The notes below the pieces were generated by a model. It did no database searches. It saw only the letters and a list, made by a program, of their open reading frames with translations, and was not told the DNA's origin. Below are positions 5,561 through 12,255 of a stretch of 12,969 nt of DNA, one piece after another. Each line of letters starts with the position of its first letter. Position 1 is the stretch's first letter. Source of the DNA: Thermoleophilia bacterium (GTDB lineage: Bacteria > Actinomycetota > Thermoleophilia > RBG-16-64-13). The stretch lies in assembly GCA_016929985.1 (NCBI GenBank), contig JAFGIH010000096.1, positions 1 through 12,969 on the forward strand, read 5' to 3'. The position numbers and the translations under genes were made by a program.

Positions 5561-6403
5561 ATGAACAGACTCTCGACAGAGGAACGCGCCAAGGTCATCG
5601 GATGCCTCGTTGAGGGCATGAGCATCCGGGCCACCGTCAGAGTTACCGGCGCGGCCAAGAACACCGTAACCAAGCTCCTGGTCGATCTCGGCAAAGCCTG
5701 TTCTGAGTATCAGGATCGCGCCCTTCGCGATCTGCCCTCAAAGCGGCTCCAACTCGATGAGATATGGAGCTTCTGCTACGCCAAACAGAAGAATGTCCCC
5801 GAAGAGCACCAGGGCGAGTTCGGATACGGCGACGTGTGGACGTGGGTTGCCATTGACGCCGATACCAAGCTCGTTCCCTCGTGGTTCGTGGGCTCACGCA
5901 ACACAGAAGACGCAATCGAGTTCGTGAACGACGTAGCCTCACGGGTGAGAGGCCCGGTCCAGTTGACCACGGACGGCCACGCGCCCTACCTGGAAGCCGT
6001 TGACTACGCATTCGGTCCTGAAATCGACTACGCGGTCCTACAAAAGATCTACGGCAGCGATCCCCAGGCGCAGAAGCGCTACAGCCCGGCTCAGTGCCTC
6101 GGGACAGAGACCAAGGTTGTCAGTGGCAACCCGGACCCGAAGTACATATCAACGTCCTACGTAGAGCGGCAGAACCTGACCATGCGGATGAGCATGAGGC
6201 GCTTCACCAGACTGACCAACGGTTTCTCCAAGAAGGCTGAGAACCTCGCGGCGGCCGTGAGCCTGCACTTCATGTACTACAACTTCGCACGGCCGCATAA
6301 GAGCCTGTCGAAGCCGTACCCGAAGACTCCCGCCATGGCTGCTGGCGTCACTACTCATTTGTGGACGCTGAAAGACATCGCGGCACTGCTGGATTCAAAC
6401 TGA
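5561..6403 (+). CDS. IS1-family DDE transposase (single-ORF type)
   Basis: This 280-residue transposase catalyses cut-or-copy movement of the surrounding element through its terminal repeats. The N-terminus holds a helix-turn-helix (about 15-45, GMSIRATVRVTGAAKNTVTKLL). The catalytic triad is visible as Asp66 (LQLDEIWSF), Asp138 (LTTDGHAPY) and Glu202 (TSYVERQNLTMRMS). The last of these is the diagnostic IS1-type motif, followed by MRRFTRLTNGFSKK and a C-terminal YYNFARPHKSL. Classical IS1 makes transposase by frameshifting between insA and insB. This one is a single uninterrupted frame, as in the ISMhu11-like subgroup. Its TGA stop lies within the right inverted repeat, nine bases from the element end. 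It is probably translated from a leaderless mRNA driven by a perfect promoter, which may keep synthesis low. It appears intact. Confidence 0.93.
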   Translation: MNRLSTEERAKVIGCLVEGMSIRATVRVTGAAKNTVTKLLVDLGKACSEYQDRALRDLPSKRLQLDEIWSFCYAKQKNVPEEHQGEFGYGDVWTWVAIDADTKLVPSWFVGSRNTEDAIEFVNDVASRVRGPVQLTTDGHAPYLEAVDYAFGPEIDYAVLQKIYGSDPQAQKRYSPAQCLGTETKVVSGNPDPKYISTSYVERQNLTMRMSMRRFTRLTNGFSKKAENLAAAVSLHFMYYNFARPHKSLSKPYPKTPAMAAGVTTHLWTLKDIAALLDSN

Positions 6404-6412
6404 CCCACTACC
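6395..6412 (-). repeat. Right terminal inverted repeat (IRR)
   Basis: The reverse complement of this segment equals the left repeat 3485-3502 at all 18 positions. The transposase stop codon (6401-6403) lies inside it. Confidence 0.93.
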
Positions 6413-6420
6413 ACCGCGCG
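6413..6420. repeat. Target site duplication, right copy (ACCGCGCG)
   Basis: This is identical to 3477-3484 at the other end of the element. Removing the element and one copy restores a continuous intergenic sequence ending about 90 bp before the NYN gene. Confidence 0.9.
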
Positions 6421-6504
6421 ACAGGATTCGAGGAAACGTGCAAGAATCCATCTAGCGAAACGCATCCTGGTGCCGCTGTTCTGGGGAAGGAGCACCGAGA
6501 CCAC

Positions 6505-7266
6505 ATGACCGAGACCGAACGCACCCTGGCCGTTTTCATAGACTTCGAGAACCTCGCCATCGGCTTCAAGCACCGCCGGGGCGACTTCGACATCCACAAG
6601 ATCCTTGAGCGCCTCGTGGAGAAGGGCAAGGTCATCGTCAAGAAGGCCTACGCCGATTGGGGCGAGTACAAGCAATACACCAAGCCGCTGCACGAGAATG
6701 CCATCGAGCTCATCGAGATCCCACGACGGCAGATGACCGGCAAGAACTCGGCCGACATCCGCTTGGCCGTGGACGCCATGGACCTGGCCTGGTCGAAGGA
6801 GCACATCGACACATTCGTGGTCGTCTCGGGCGACTCCGACTTCTCTCCGCTGGTGTCGAAGCTCAAAGAGAACGGCAAGCACGTGATCGGCATCGGCATG
6901 AAGGAATCCACCTCCGATCTGCTTTCCGGCAACTGCGACGAGTTCATCTTCTACGAAGACCTCGAGAAGCAGGCCACTCCCGCTCCCGCCAGCCCACAGG
7001 CCAAGGACATCCCCGAGGAGAAGCGCGAGGTGTTCGACCTCCTGCTCGAATCCATCGCGGCCCTCATCCGCGAGAACAAAGACCCCATCTTCGCCTCCAT
7101 GGTCAAAGACACCATGCAGCGCAAGAAGCCTTCGTTCAACGAGTCGGCTTACGGATACCGCAGCTTCAGCAACCTGCTTATCGACGCCGAGAAGCGCCAG
7201 CTCATCAAGCTGCACCGCGACAAGAAGGCCGGCTGGACCTACGTGGTCGAAGGCTTCGTAGAGTAG
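6505..7266 (+). CDS. NYN-domain (PIN-like) protein with C-terminal OST-HTH/LOTUS domain
   Basis: This is a 253-residue soluble protein; the start MTETERTLAVFIDFENL (6505) is where family homology begins, with GGAAGGAG about 12 bases upstream. The NYN domain covers about 7-152. Acidic active-site candidates are Asp13 (FIDFEN), Asp84 (NSADIRLAVDAM) and Asp110/Asp112 (VVSGDSDFSPLV), the set used by PIN-like RNases to hold metal. After a proline/alanine linker (157-170), residues about 172-247 match an OST-HTH/LOTUS module (DPIFASMVKDTMQRKKPSFNE, then a YRSFSNLL segment), which binds RNA. The combination resembles LabA/DUF88 proteins and eukaryotic MARF1. RNA processing is likely but the substrate is unknown. 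The IS1-type element ends 92 bp upstream and may have displaced its promoter. The 3' hairpin at 7306-7320 lacks a T run. Confidence 0.85.
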   Translation: MTETERTLAVFIDFENLAIGFKHRRGDFDIHKILERLVEKGKVIVKKAYADWGEYKQYTKPLHENAIELIEIPRRQMTGKNSADIRLAVDAMDLAWSKEHIDTFVVVSGDSDFSPLVSKLKENGKHVIGIGMKESTSDLLSGNCDEFIFYEDLEKQATPAPASPQAKDIPEEKREVFDLLLESIAALIRENKDPIFASMVKDTMQRKKPSFNESAYGYRSFSNLLIDAEKRQLIKLHRDKKAGWTYVVEGFVE

Positions 7267-7675
7267 CCACTCCCAAGAGCCGCCACCGCTCCGACTTGCA
7301 CTGTGCGCCGCTTCGCGGCGGTGTACGACTTCGCCCCCGTCCGGCCTTTATCTATACGTCTATACAACAGGCCGCTAGCCCGCTGTTGATGCGGCACAAA
7401 AGCCTGTTGACACGCCAGTTCCCAAGTGAGAAAGTCATACCTGTCTGGGGTTATCGCGCACGACGTCATCAATCGGTATGGCGCTGCCAGTAGCTCCACG
7501 TTCTATCCATAACGTGAAGACAGGTTGCCGACCTTGGGGGGGTGGTGCCTTCAGAAGACGCATTCGCTTGCATCAGTTCAGGAACGCTGTGGAGCGCGTG
7601 TCGTGCCGGTCGTTCGATGGCCAGACGATTCTGCACCGCGCGGGAATCTGTAAGACACAGGGAGAGGCAGAACAC
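7267..7675. other. 409-bp stretch without a credible gene, upstream of the phosphatase
   Basis: The phosphatase frame stays open from 7478, but that upstream extension is not protein-like and would precede the signal peptide. Visible structures are a hairpin CGCCGC/GCGGCG (7306-7311/7315-7320) without a T tract, and an inverted repeat CAACAG/CTGTTG (7365-7370/7383-7388). There is also a direct repeat CTGTTGA (7383-7389 and 7404-7410, 21 bp apart), with TTGACA at 7407-7412 as a possible -35. I find no good -10 at the right distance. A regulated promoter for the phosphatase is probable, its exact position unclear. Confidence 0.4.
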
Positions 7676-9190
7676 ATGGGTTCCAGAAGAGCAAGACTCG
7701 TGACGCGTTCAGTACTTATGGTCGTCCTAGTGGCAGCGTTGGTGCTTTGCATGTTCGCGGCGACGGCTTTCGCCGGCGGCGATAGCGCCAAGAACGTCAT
7801 CATCATGATCACCGACGGATGTGGCTACAACATGGTGTTGGCCGCCGACTACTACCAGTATGGGGCGGCCGGTACGCAGCCCTACGAACGCTTCCCCGTG
7901 CAACTGGGATGTAGCACGTACCCCGCGCGGGGTTACTACAACCCCTACCTCGCCTGGACCGACTTCAATGAGGTCGGCGGATGGGCCGAGAACAGGGTCA
8001 CCGAATCCAACATGGCTGCGACCGCCCTGGGCACCGGGTACAAGTGCAGAGGCGGCGTGGGAGTCGACGAGAACTTCAACAGGGTCCCCAACATCGTCGA
8101 GATCGCCGAGCAGCTTGGAAAGGCGACGGGCGTGATCTCCACGCAGTCGTTCGCCGAAGCTACTCCTGCAGGCTTCGTCGCTCATGCGCTCGACCGCAAG
8201 GATCTCAAGACGATCATCGAGCAGCAGTTGAGGGAGAGCAAGCTGGATGTAGCCATGGGCGCTCACAACCCTTGGTACAACAACAACGGCGAGAAGGTCG
8301 AGACCCCGTACTTCAGCGATACCAGCAAGTATCTCTGGACAGAGTCCACCTGGAACGACGTTGTGGCCGGCAAGATCGGTAACGACGCCGACGGCGACGG
8401 CGACGGCGAAGTGGAGTACTGGGATGTCATAGAGTCCAGGGCCGACTTCCAGGCCATGGCTACCGGGCCGACCCCGGAGAGAGTCTTGGGCGTGGCGCAG
8501 TGCGGCGGTGAGGATAAGGTCGGTAGCGGCTACACGCAGTTCTATCGCACAGGCGCCGCGAATGACGCTCCGTTCACCGTTCCGCTCCTCGAGACTTCTC
8601 CGACCCTCTCTGAGATGTCTCTTGCGGCCCTCAACGTCCTCGACAACGATCCTGACGGCTTCTTTGTCATGATCGAGGGCGGCAACCCCGACTACGGTAA
8701 CCACTTCGGCTGGCTCGGCCGGGCAATCGAAGAGCAGATCGACTTCAACGACGCTGTCGAGGCAGTGATCGACTGGATCGAAGCCAACAGCAGTTGGGAT
8801 GAGACGCTCCTCGTCGTCACCTCCGACCATGAGACCGGCGGCATCTGGGGTCCGGGCGCCGGTGTCGGCACGCCCGCCGCTCCGTCTGCTTCCCGCTTCA
8901 TCGTGAAGCCTGACGAGACGGTCTTCGTTCCCCTCGTCAACAACGGCGCCGGTCAGGTGCCGGGCCATGTCTACACCAACCACAGGTGGCAGTACGGGCC
9001 CGACTTCTACTGGCACACCAATCAGCTCGTCCCGCTGTACGCCAAGGGCGCCGGCGCCTCGGTGTTGACCACCCAGGTCAGGGGTGTCGACCCGGTCCGC
9101 GGACCCTACATCGACAACACCGACGTCTTCCAGGTGACGCGCCACGTCTTCACTGGTGGAGCAGCCCCTGCACAGGTGGGCAACAACTAA
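7676..9190 (+). CDS. Secreted alkaline phosphatase (PhoA superfamily)
   Basis: This is a 504-residue exported phosphomonoesterase releasing phosphate outside the cytoplasm. ATG 7676 is chosen because GGGAGAGG lies about eight bases upstream and a signal peptide follows at once: basic RRARLVTR, a hydrophobic core (about 12-29) and AFA as likely cleavage site near 33. Metal and catalytic residues can be placed on E. coli PhoA: Asp47 (ITDGCG), nucleophile Ser111 (TESNMAATALGTG), Glu334/Asp339/His343 (EGGNPDYGNH), Asp384-His385 (TSDHETGG) and His447 (WHTNQLVPLYA). The residue before the nucleophile is Glu where PhoA has Asp. An EF-hand-like loop (239-250, DGDGDGEVEYWD) is inserted in the middle, suggesting calcium binding. 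It is a single gene with its own strong terminator. Phosphate starvation control is plausible but no clear Pho box was found. Confidence 0.93.
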   Translation: MGSRRARLVTRSVLMVVLVAALVLCMFAATAFAGGDSAKNVIIMITDGCGYNMVLAADYYQYGAAGTQPYERFPVQLGCSTYPARGYYNPYLAWTDFNEVGGWAENRVTESNMAATALGTGYKCRGGVGVDENFNRVPNIVEIAEQLGKATGVISTQSFAEATPAGFVAHALDRKDLKTIIEQQLRESKLDVAMGAHNPWYNNNGEKVETPYFSDTSKYLWTESTWNDVVAGKIGNDADGDGDGEVEYWDVIESRADFQAMATGPTPERVLGVAQCGGEDKVGSGYTQFYRTGAANDAPFTVPLLETSPTLSEMSLAALNVLDNDPDGFFVMIEGGNPDYGNHFGWLGRAIEEQIDFNDAVEAVIDWIEANSSWDETLLVVTSDHETGGIWGPGAGVGTPAAPSASRFIVKPDETVFVPLVNNGAGQVPGHVYTNHRWQYGPDFYWHTNQLVPLYAKGAGASVLTTQVRGVDPVRGPYIDNTDVFQVTRHVFTGGAAPAQVGNN

Positions 9191-9218
9191 GAGCTTCAAT
9201 CAGCCCGAGAGGAAATAC

Positions 9219-9250
9219 GAGAGGGGGCTCGTTCGAGCCCCCTCTCTTTT
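9219..9250 (+). terminator. Rho-independent terminator of the phosphatase gene
   Basis: A 12-bp perfect stem (9219-9230 with 9235-9246; GAGAGGGGGCTC on the left arm) with a four-base loop is followed by TTTT, 28 bases after the phosphatase stop. It separates the gene from the TetR operon. Confidence 0.93.
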
Positions 9251-9263
9251 CATGCCTCTTGCC

Positions 9264-9309
9264 TTGACAAGCAACCCCCCTGCTGCCAGGATGACTGATA
9301 GTCAGTCAT
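9264..9309 (+). promoter_or_regulatory. Promoter and palindromic operator of the TetR-ABC operon
   Basis: TTGACA (9264-9269) and a weak -10 CAGGAT (9287-9292) are 17 bp apart. A perfect palindrome overlaps the -10 and the expected start: half-sites ATGACTGA (9291-9298) and TCAGTCAT (9302-9309) around TAG. TetR-family repressors bind such sites, so self-repression with release by an exporter substrate is the likely mode. The TetR gene starts 22 bp downstream. Confidence 0.75.
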
Positions 9310-9331
9310 TTATGTTCATTGGGAGGGCGCC

Positions 9332-9928
9332 TTGTCTCGCAAGGTCGACCGGAAAGCTCGACGCGAAGGCCTCGTTTCAGCCGCAGCCCACGTGTTCTCA
9401 GAGCGTGGCGTGGCCAACACGTCGGTCAGCGACATCGTCAAGGCTGCTGGTGTAGCCCAAGGGACCTTCTACCTCTACTTCGATTCAAAGGACGCCATCG
9501 TCCTCGCAGTCGTCGAGCGGTTCGTCGACGAGATGATCACCGTCTTGGAGGATGTGGCAGCCGCACCCGCCGACTCCGCCGTTGACGAATTCCGGGCTCT
9601 GTCCTCGGCCATGGGCGAACTCACTGCCCTTCCCGGAGCAGCCGATCTTTCGGAATTCATCCACGCCCCAGAGAACCGGGCTATCCACGACCGCCTCGCC
9701 GACCGGCTCACCCCCTGCCTGGTGCCCGTCTTCCAGGAAGTCATCCAGCGGGGGATCGCCCAAGGCGTCTTCTCCGTGCCCGACCCGGCCGCCGCCACCT
9801 GGTTCGTTCTAGGTGGCCTACAGAGCACCGAGTCAAGAGGCGTACCCGTGGCTGAACTGCCGGCTGCGCTTGCTGCCGCGACCGAATTGGCGCTCCGCGT
9901 TCTGGGGTATGTAGAGGCCCCGGAGTGA
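9332..9928 (+). CDS. TetR-family transcriptional regulator
   Basis: This is a 198-residue repressor with a TTG start at 9332, preceded by GGGAGGG (9321-9327). The frame and N-terminus (MSRKVDRKARREGLVSAA) fit the family. The DNA-binding domain is at about 8-55, with the helix-turn-helix TSVSDIVKAAGVAQGTFYLYF at about 30-50 followed by the typical DSKDAI. The C-terminal helical ligand pocket (about 60-198) is divergent, as usual. Its stop overlaps the GTG start of the ABC ATPase as GTGA, so regulator and exporter are one translationally coupled operon. The palindrome at 9291-9309 is the obvious operator. The inducer is unknown; a toxic small molecule or lipid exported by the downstream transporter is a reasonable guess. 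Confidence 0.93.
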   Translation: MSRKVDRKARREGLVSAAAHVFSERGVANTSVSDIVKAAGVAQGTFYLYFDSKDAIVLAVVERFVDEMITVLEDVAAAPADSAVDEFRALSSAMGELTALPGAADLSEFIHAPENRAIHDRLADRLTPCLVPVFQEVIQRGIAQGVFSVPDPAAATWFVLGGLQSTESRGVPVAELPAALAAATELALRVLGYVEAPE

Positions 9929-10827
9929 ACGCCATCTTCACCAGCGCGCTCACCAAACGCTACGGCGACGTGACGGCCGTGGACGACTTGGGCCTCAAAG
10001 TCGAGCGCGGCGAGACATACGGCTTCCTGGGACGTAACGGCGCCGGAAAGACCACCACGATCCGTATGCTGCTCGGACTCATCCGCCCTGATGCGGGCAC
10101 AGTGGAGATCCTCGGGAGCCGGGTGGCCCCGGGCGCAACCAGGTTCCTCGCCAAGGTCGGGTACTTGGTGGAGACGGCGACGGCCTACCCCAACCTCACT
10201 GTGAGAGAGAACCTCGAGATCCAACGGCAGCTCACCGGCGCGCCGCGGTCGTCGGTGTCGGAAGCTATGGAGCTCATGCGGCTCGGCGCCTGCGCGGACC
10301 GGCGCGCCGGGGTCCTCTCACTGGGCAACCGGCAGCGACTCTCGCTCGCGCGGGCACTCCTTCACCACCCCGAACTCCTCATTTTGGACGAGCCTGCCAA
10401 TGGACTCGACCCCGCCGGCATCGTGGAGATTCGGGAGTTGCTGCGCGATCTGGCCACGCGCCAAGGTGTGACCGTCTTCATCTCCAGCCACATCCTCTCG
10501 GAAGTCGCACTCCTTGCCGACCGCATCGGCATCGTGCACGAGGGGCGTCTGATGGAAGAGATGAGCCCCGAGAGGCTGGATGAGCGGGAGAGCCGCTACA
10601 TCGATGTCGCGACGTCTTCCCCGGAGCTGGCCGCCGCAAGCCTGGCCCACGCGGGCTTCGACCACATCGAGCGGATCGGTCCCCACGTGCGTGTCTACGC
10701 TGCAGGCCATCACGTGCCCGCGATAGCCCGGCGCCTACTGGAGACAGGCACCGACTTCTCTGGGATAGCTCCGGTCGAGGAGGACCTCGAGGCCCGCTTC
10801 CTACGACTTACCGGGGGACTCACGTGA
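9925..10827 (+). CDS. ABC transporter ATP-binding protein (BcrA/DrrA-type exporter)
   Basis: This is a 300-residue ATPase starting with GTG at 9925 (AGAGG seven bases upstream), overlapping the TetR stop by four bases. The nucleotide-binding domain spans 1 to about 220. Walker A is GRNGAGKT (36-43), the Q-loop region is VGYLVETATAYPNLT with Glu in the usual Gln area, and the signature is LSLGN (131-135). Walker B is LLILDEPANGLDP (151-163), with switch His189 (SSHILSE). The remaining 80 residues form the C-terminal domain typical of bacitracin and daunorubicin exporters. The signature departs from LSGGQ, which is common in this subfamily. With the permease encoded next it should form a two-component ABC-2 exporter at the cytoplasmic membrane. 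The substrate is unknown. Confidence 0.94.
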   Translation: MNAIFTSALTKRYGDVTAVDDLGLKVERGETYGFLGRNGAGKTTTIRMLLGLIRPDAGTVEILGSRVAPGATRFLAKVGYLVETATAYPNLTVRENLEIQRQLTGAPRSSVSEAMELMRLGACADRRAGVLSLGNRQRLSLARALLHHPELLILDEPANGLDPAGIVEIRELLRDLATRQGVTVFISSHILSEVALLADRIGIVHEGRLMEEMSPERLDERESRYIDVATSSPELAAASLAHAGFDHIERIGPHVRVYAAGHHVPAIARRLLETGTDFSGIAPVEEDLEARFLRLTGGLT

Positions 10828-11609
10828 CTTTCGTCCACGTGCTGAGAACCGAGTTCCTCAAACTGCGGCACAGCAAGGTGACGTGGCTCTCGCTGGTCGC
10901 CTTCGGGTTGGCTCCACTGGCCATCGCGCTGATGATGTGGATCGTTCGCGAACCCGACCGTGCCGCCCGGTTGGGTCTCCTCGGCGCCAAGGCGAAGCTT
11001 GCGGGACTGGCGGCCACCTGGCCCTCCTACTCGTCCATGATCACTCAGGTGGTAGGTTCGGGCGGCTTGATATTCCTGGCGTTCATCGTCGCCTATGTAT
11101 TCGGACGGGAGTACAGCGACGGGACGGCCAAGAACCTCCTCGCGCTGCCGGTCGGCCGCCACTATTTCGTCCTGGCCAAGTTCGTGGTAGCCGGGGTCTG
11201 GTGGGCCGTCCTCACCCTGTTCAGCCTCGTGGAGGCCTTCGCGGTCGGTTTCGCGCTCCAACTACCCGAGTTCTCGGGAGGGCTGGCCGCGGCCATGGTC
11301 GGCCGCACCCTCTCGGCGGCGGCCATCAGCTTCCTGCTCGCCCCCGTCGTGGCCTGGATAGCCACCCTCGCACGCGGCTATCTGGCTCCGCTGGCCTTTG
11401 CGATCGGGACACTCTTGCTCGGCACTCTATTGAGCAAGACCGGCTGGGCCGATTGGTTCCCGTGGACGATCGTGCCGTCGCTGGTGGGCTCCCTCGGCGG
11501 CTCCGGGGAGGCGCCGGGAATGGCAAGCCTCGCGGTCGTGGCCGCCGTGTTCTTCCTAGGTGTCGGGGCCACGGTGGCCCAACTGCGGTACGCCGACAAC
11601 AACCAGTGA
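10824..11609 (+). CDS. ABC-2 type transporter permease
   Basis: This is a 261-residue membrane protein. The GTG at 10824 overlaps the ATPase stop as GTGA. Six hydrophobic segments can be placed at about 21-40, 74-95, 117-145, 158-183, 188-204 and 233-255. The loop after the second segment carries FGREYSDGTAKNLLALPVGR, a hallmark of bacitracin-type ABC-2 permeases, where it forms the coupling contact with the ATPase. It acts as the membrane half of the exporter, probably as a dimer with two ATPase copies. The downstream PadR operon starts after an 82-bp gap with its own promoter and operator. No obvious terminator separates the two, so read-through is possible. Confidence 0.92.
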   Translation: MTFVHVLRTEFLKLRHSKVTWLSLVAFGLAPLAIALMMWIVREPDRAARLGLLGAKAKLAGLAATWPSYSSMITQVVGSGGLIFLAFIVAYVFGREYSDGTAKNLLALPVGRHYFVLAKFVVAGVWWAVLTLFSLVEAFAVGFALQLPEFSGGLAAAMVGRTLSAAAISFLLAPVVAWIATLARGYLAPLAFAIGTLLLGTLLSKTGWADWFPWTIVPSLVGSLGGSGEAPGMASLAVVAAVFFLGVGATVAQLRYADNNQ

Positions 11610-11628
11610 CGCGGCGTCATGGCAAGGA

Positions 11629-11680
11629 TTGATTTCTCAGCGAGCGGCACGTACTATATGTGTGTCTGCACATATAGTAC
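11629..11680 (+). promoter_or_regulatory. PadR-gene promoter with palindromic operator
   Basis: A perfect 12-bp inverted repeat (GTACTATATGTG at 11651-11662, complement at 11669-11680, six bases between) contains ATGT (11658-11661) and ACAT (11670-11673) separated by eight bases. This is the classical PadR operator spacing. A -35-like TTGATT (11629-11634) and -10 TACTAT (11652-11657) are 17 bp apart, so the operator covers the -10 and start point. Autorepression is inferred. Confidence 0.75.
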
Positions 11681-11691
11681 CGAGGTGCCCA

Positions 11692-12255
11692 GTGTCGCTG
11701 CGTCATGCCATCTTGGGTCTGCTCCATTATGCAGACATGAGCGGCTACGATCTCTCTCAGTATTTCGACCGCAGTATCCGTCATTACTGGAGCACCGAAC
11801 ACACCCAGATCTACCGCGCGTTGGCGGCCCTGGCCGATGAGAGGGACGTCACCTACTCGGTCGTCGAGCAGAGCGGCAAGCCCGACAAGAAGCTCTACCA
11901 CCTGACCCTCCAAGGACGAGCTGCCTTCCAGGACTGGCTGGGGTCCCGCCTACCGCTACCGGAGATCCGGCATACGCACCTGCTTCAATTCTCCTTCATG
12001 GCCTCTCAGCCGACGCGAGAGGTCCTTGAGTTCATCGAATCATACGCGGTGCAGATAGAAGAAAGGCTGAGCCTCTACCGCGACACCGGCCATCAAGAAG
12101 CAACCTGGCGACACGCCCGCGACGCGAAGGAGCTGGCCATCTGGCAGCTCGTTCTCGAAAACGGCATCAGGTACTACGAAACGGAATTGGCATGGTGCCG
12201 CCGTGTAGCCGACGTATTGGGAGGGATGGGAGATGATGGAGCTCAAACGCGCTAA
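11692..12255 (+). CDS. PadR-family transcriptional regulator
   Basis: This is a 187-residue regulator. The GTG at 11692 (MSLRHAILGLLHYADMSGYDL) is preceded by GAGG six bases upstream; the longer open frame has no family resemblance. The winged helix spans about 1-85: LRHAILGLL, the SGYDLSQYF helix, a WSTEHTQIYRALAALADE recognition region, and the wing up to KKLYHLTLQGRAAFQDWL. The C-terminal helical dimerisation domain (about 95-180) contains HLLQFSFMASQPTREV and the tryptophan-rich EATWRHARDAKELAIWQLVLENG. It probably represses its own promoter through the palindrome at 11651-11680 until a small ligand is bound. The last 23 bp overlap the SRPBCC gene, so the two are co-translated and that protein is its likeliest co-regulated product. 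Confidence 0.92.
   Translation: MSLRHAILGLLHYADMSGYDLSQYFDRSIRHYWSTEHTQIYRALAALADERDVTYSVVEQSGKPDKKLYHLTLQGRAAFQDWLGSRLPLPEIRHTHLLQFSFMASQPTREVLEFIESYAVQIEERLSLYRDTGHQEATWRHARDAKELAIWQLVLENGIRYYETELAWCRRVADVLGGMGDDGAQTR

Larger units (their letters stand above)
3485..6412 (+). mobile_element. IS1-type transposon with four passenger genes
   Basis: This is a 2928-bp element bounded by perfect 18-bp inverted repeats and an 8-bp direct target duplication. It encodes one DDE transposase at the right end (5561-6403). Left of it are a toxin-antitoxin-like pair (3545-4199), a KGG-motif gene (4245-4502) and a DUF5343-like gene (4603-5343), all on the plus strand. A terminator (5351-5399) and a tRNA-like sequence (5406-5477) separate cargo from transposase. 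Basic IS1-family elements are usually around 0.7-1.2 kb, so this is a cargo-carrying ('transporter IS') version. The interior appears less GC-rich than the flanks, consistent with a foreign origin. The intact ends, duplication and open transposase suggest recent insertion and possible activity. The pre-insertion site lies between the divergent response regulator and the NYN gene. Confidence 0.9.

Noticed and set aside
6355..7215. Minus-strand open frame antisense to the NYN gene
   Set aside because: The plus-strand NYN and OST-HTH motifs are clear. The antisense product is Val/Leu/Gly-rich without motifs.
7306..7320. Hairpin CGCCGC-TTC-GCGGCG as terminator of the NYN gene
   Set aside because: No T run follows, and short GC-rich hairpins are frequent at this base composition.
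7383..7412. CTGTTGA direct repeat as a Pho box for the phosphatase
   Set aside because: The two copies are 21 bp apart, not 11 or 22, and do not match a known PhoB or PhoP consensus. It was kept only as a note in the non-coding stretch.
7478..7675. In-frame upstream extension of the alkaline phosphatase
   Set aside because: It would place about 66 unrelated residues before a canonical signal peptide. The GGGAGAGG before 7676 marks the real start.
8384..8407. GACGGC-type short tandem repeat as a DNA repeat element
   Set aside because: It lies in frame in the phosphatase and is explained by an Asp-Gly calcium-loop motif.
7727..9199. Minus-strand open frame of 490 codons antisense to the alkaline phosphatase
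   Set aside because: The plus strand has a signal peptide, metal ligands, ribosome binding site and terminator. The antisense frame shows no domain and arises from high GC at third positions.
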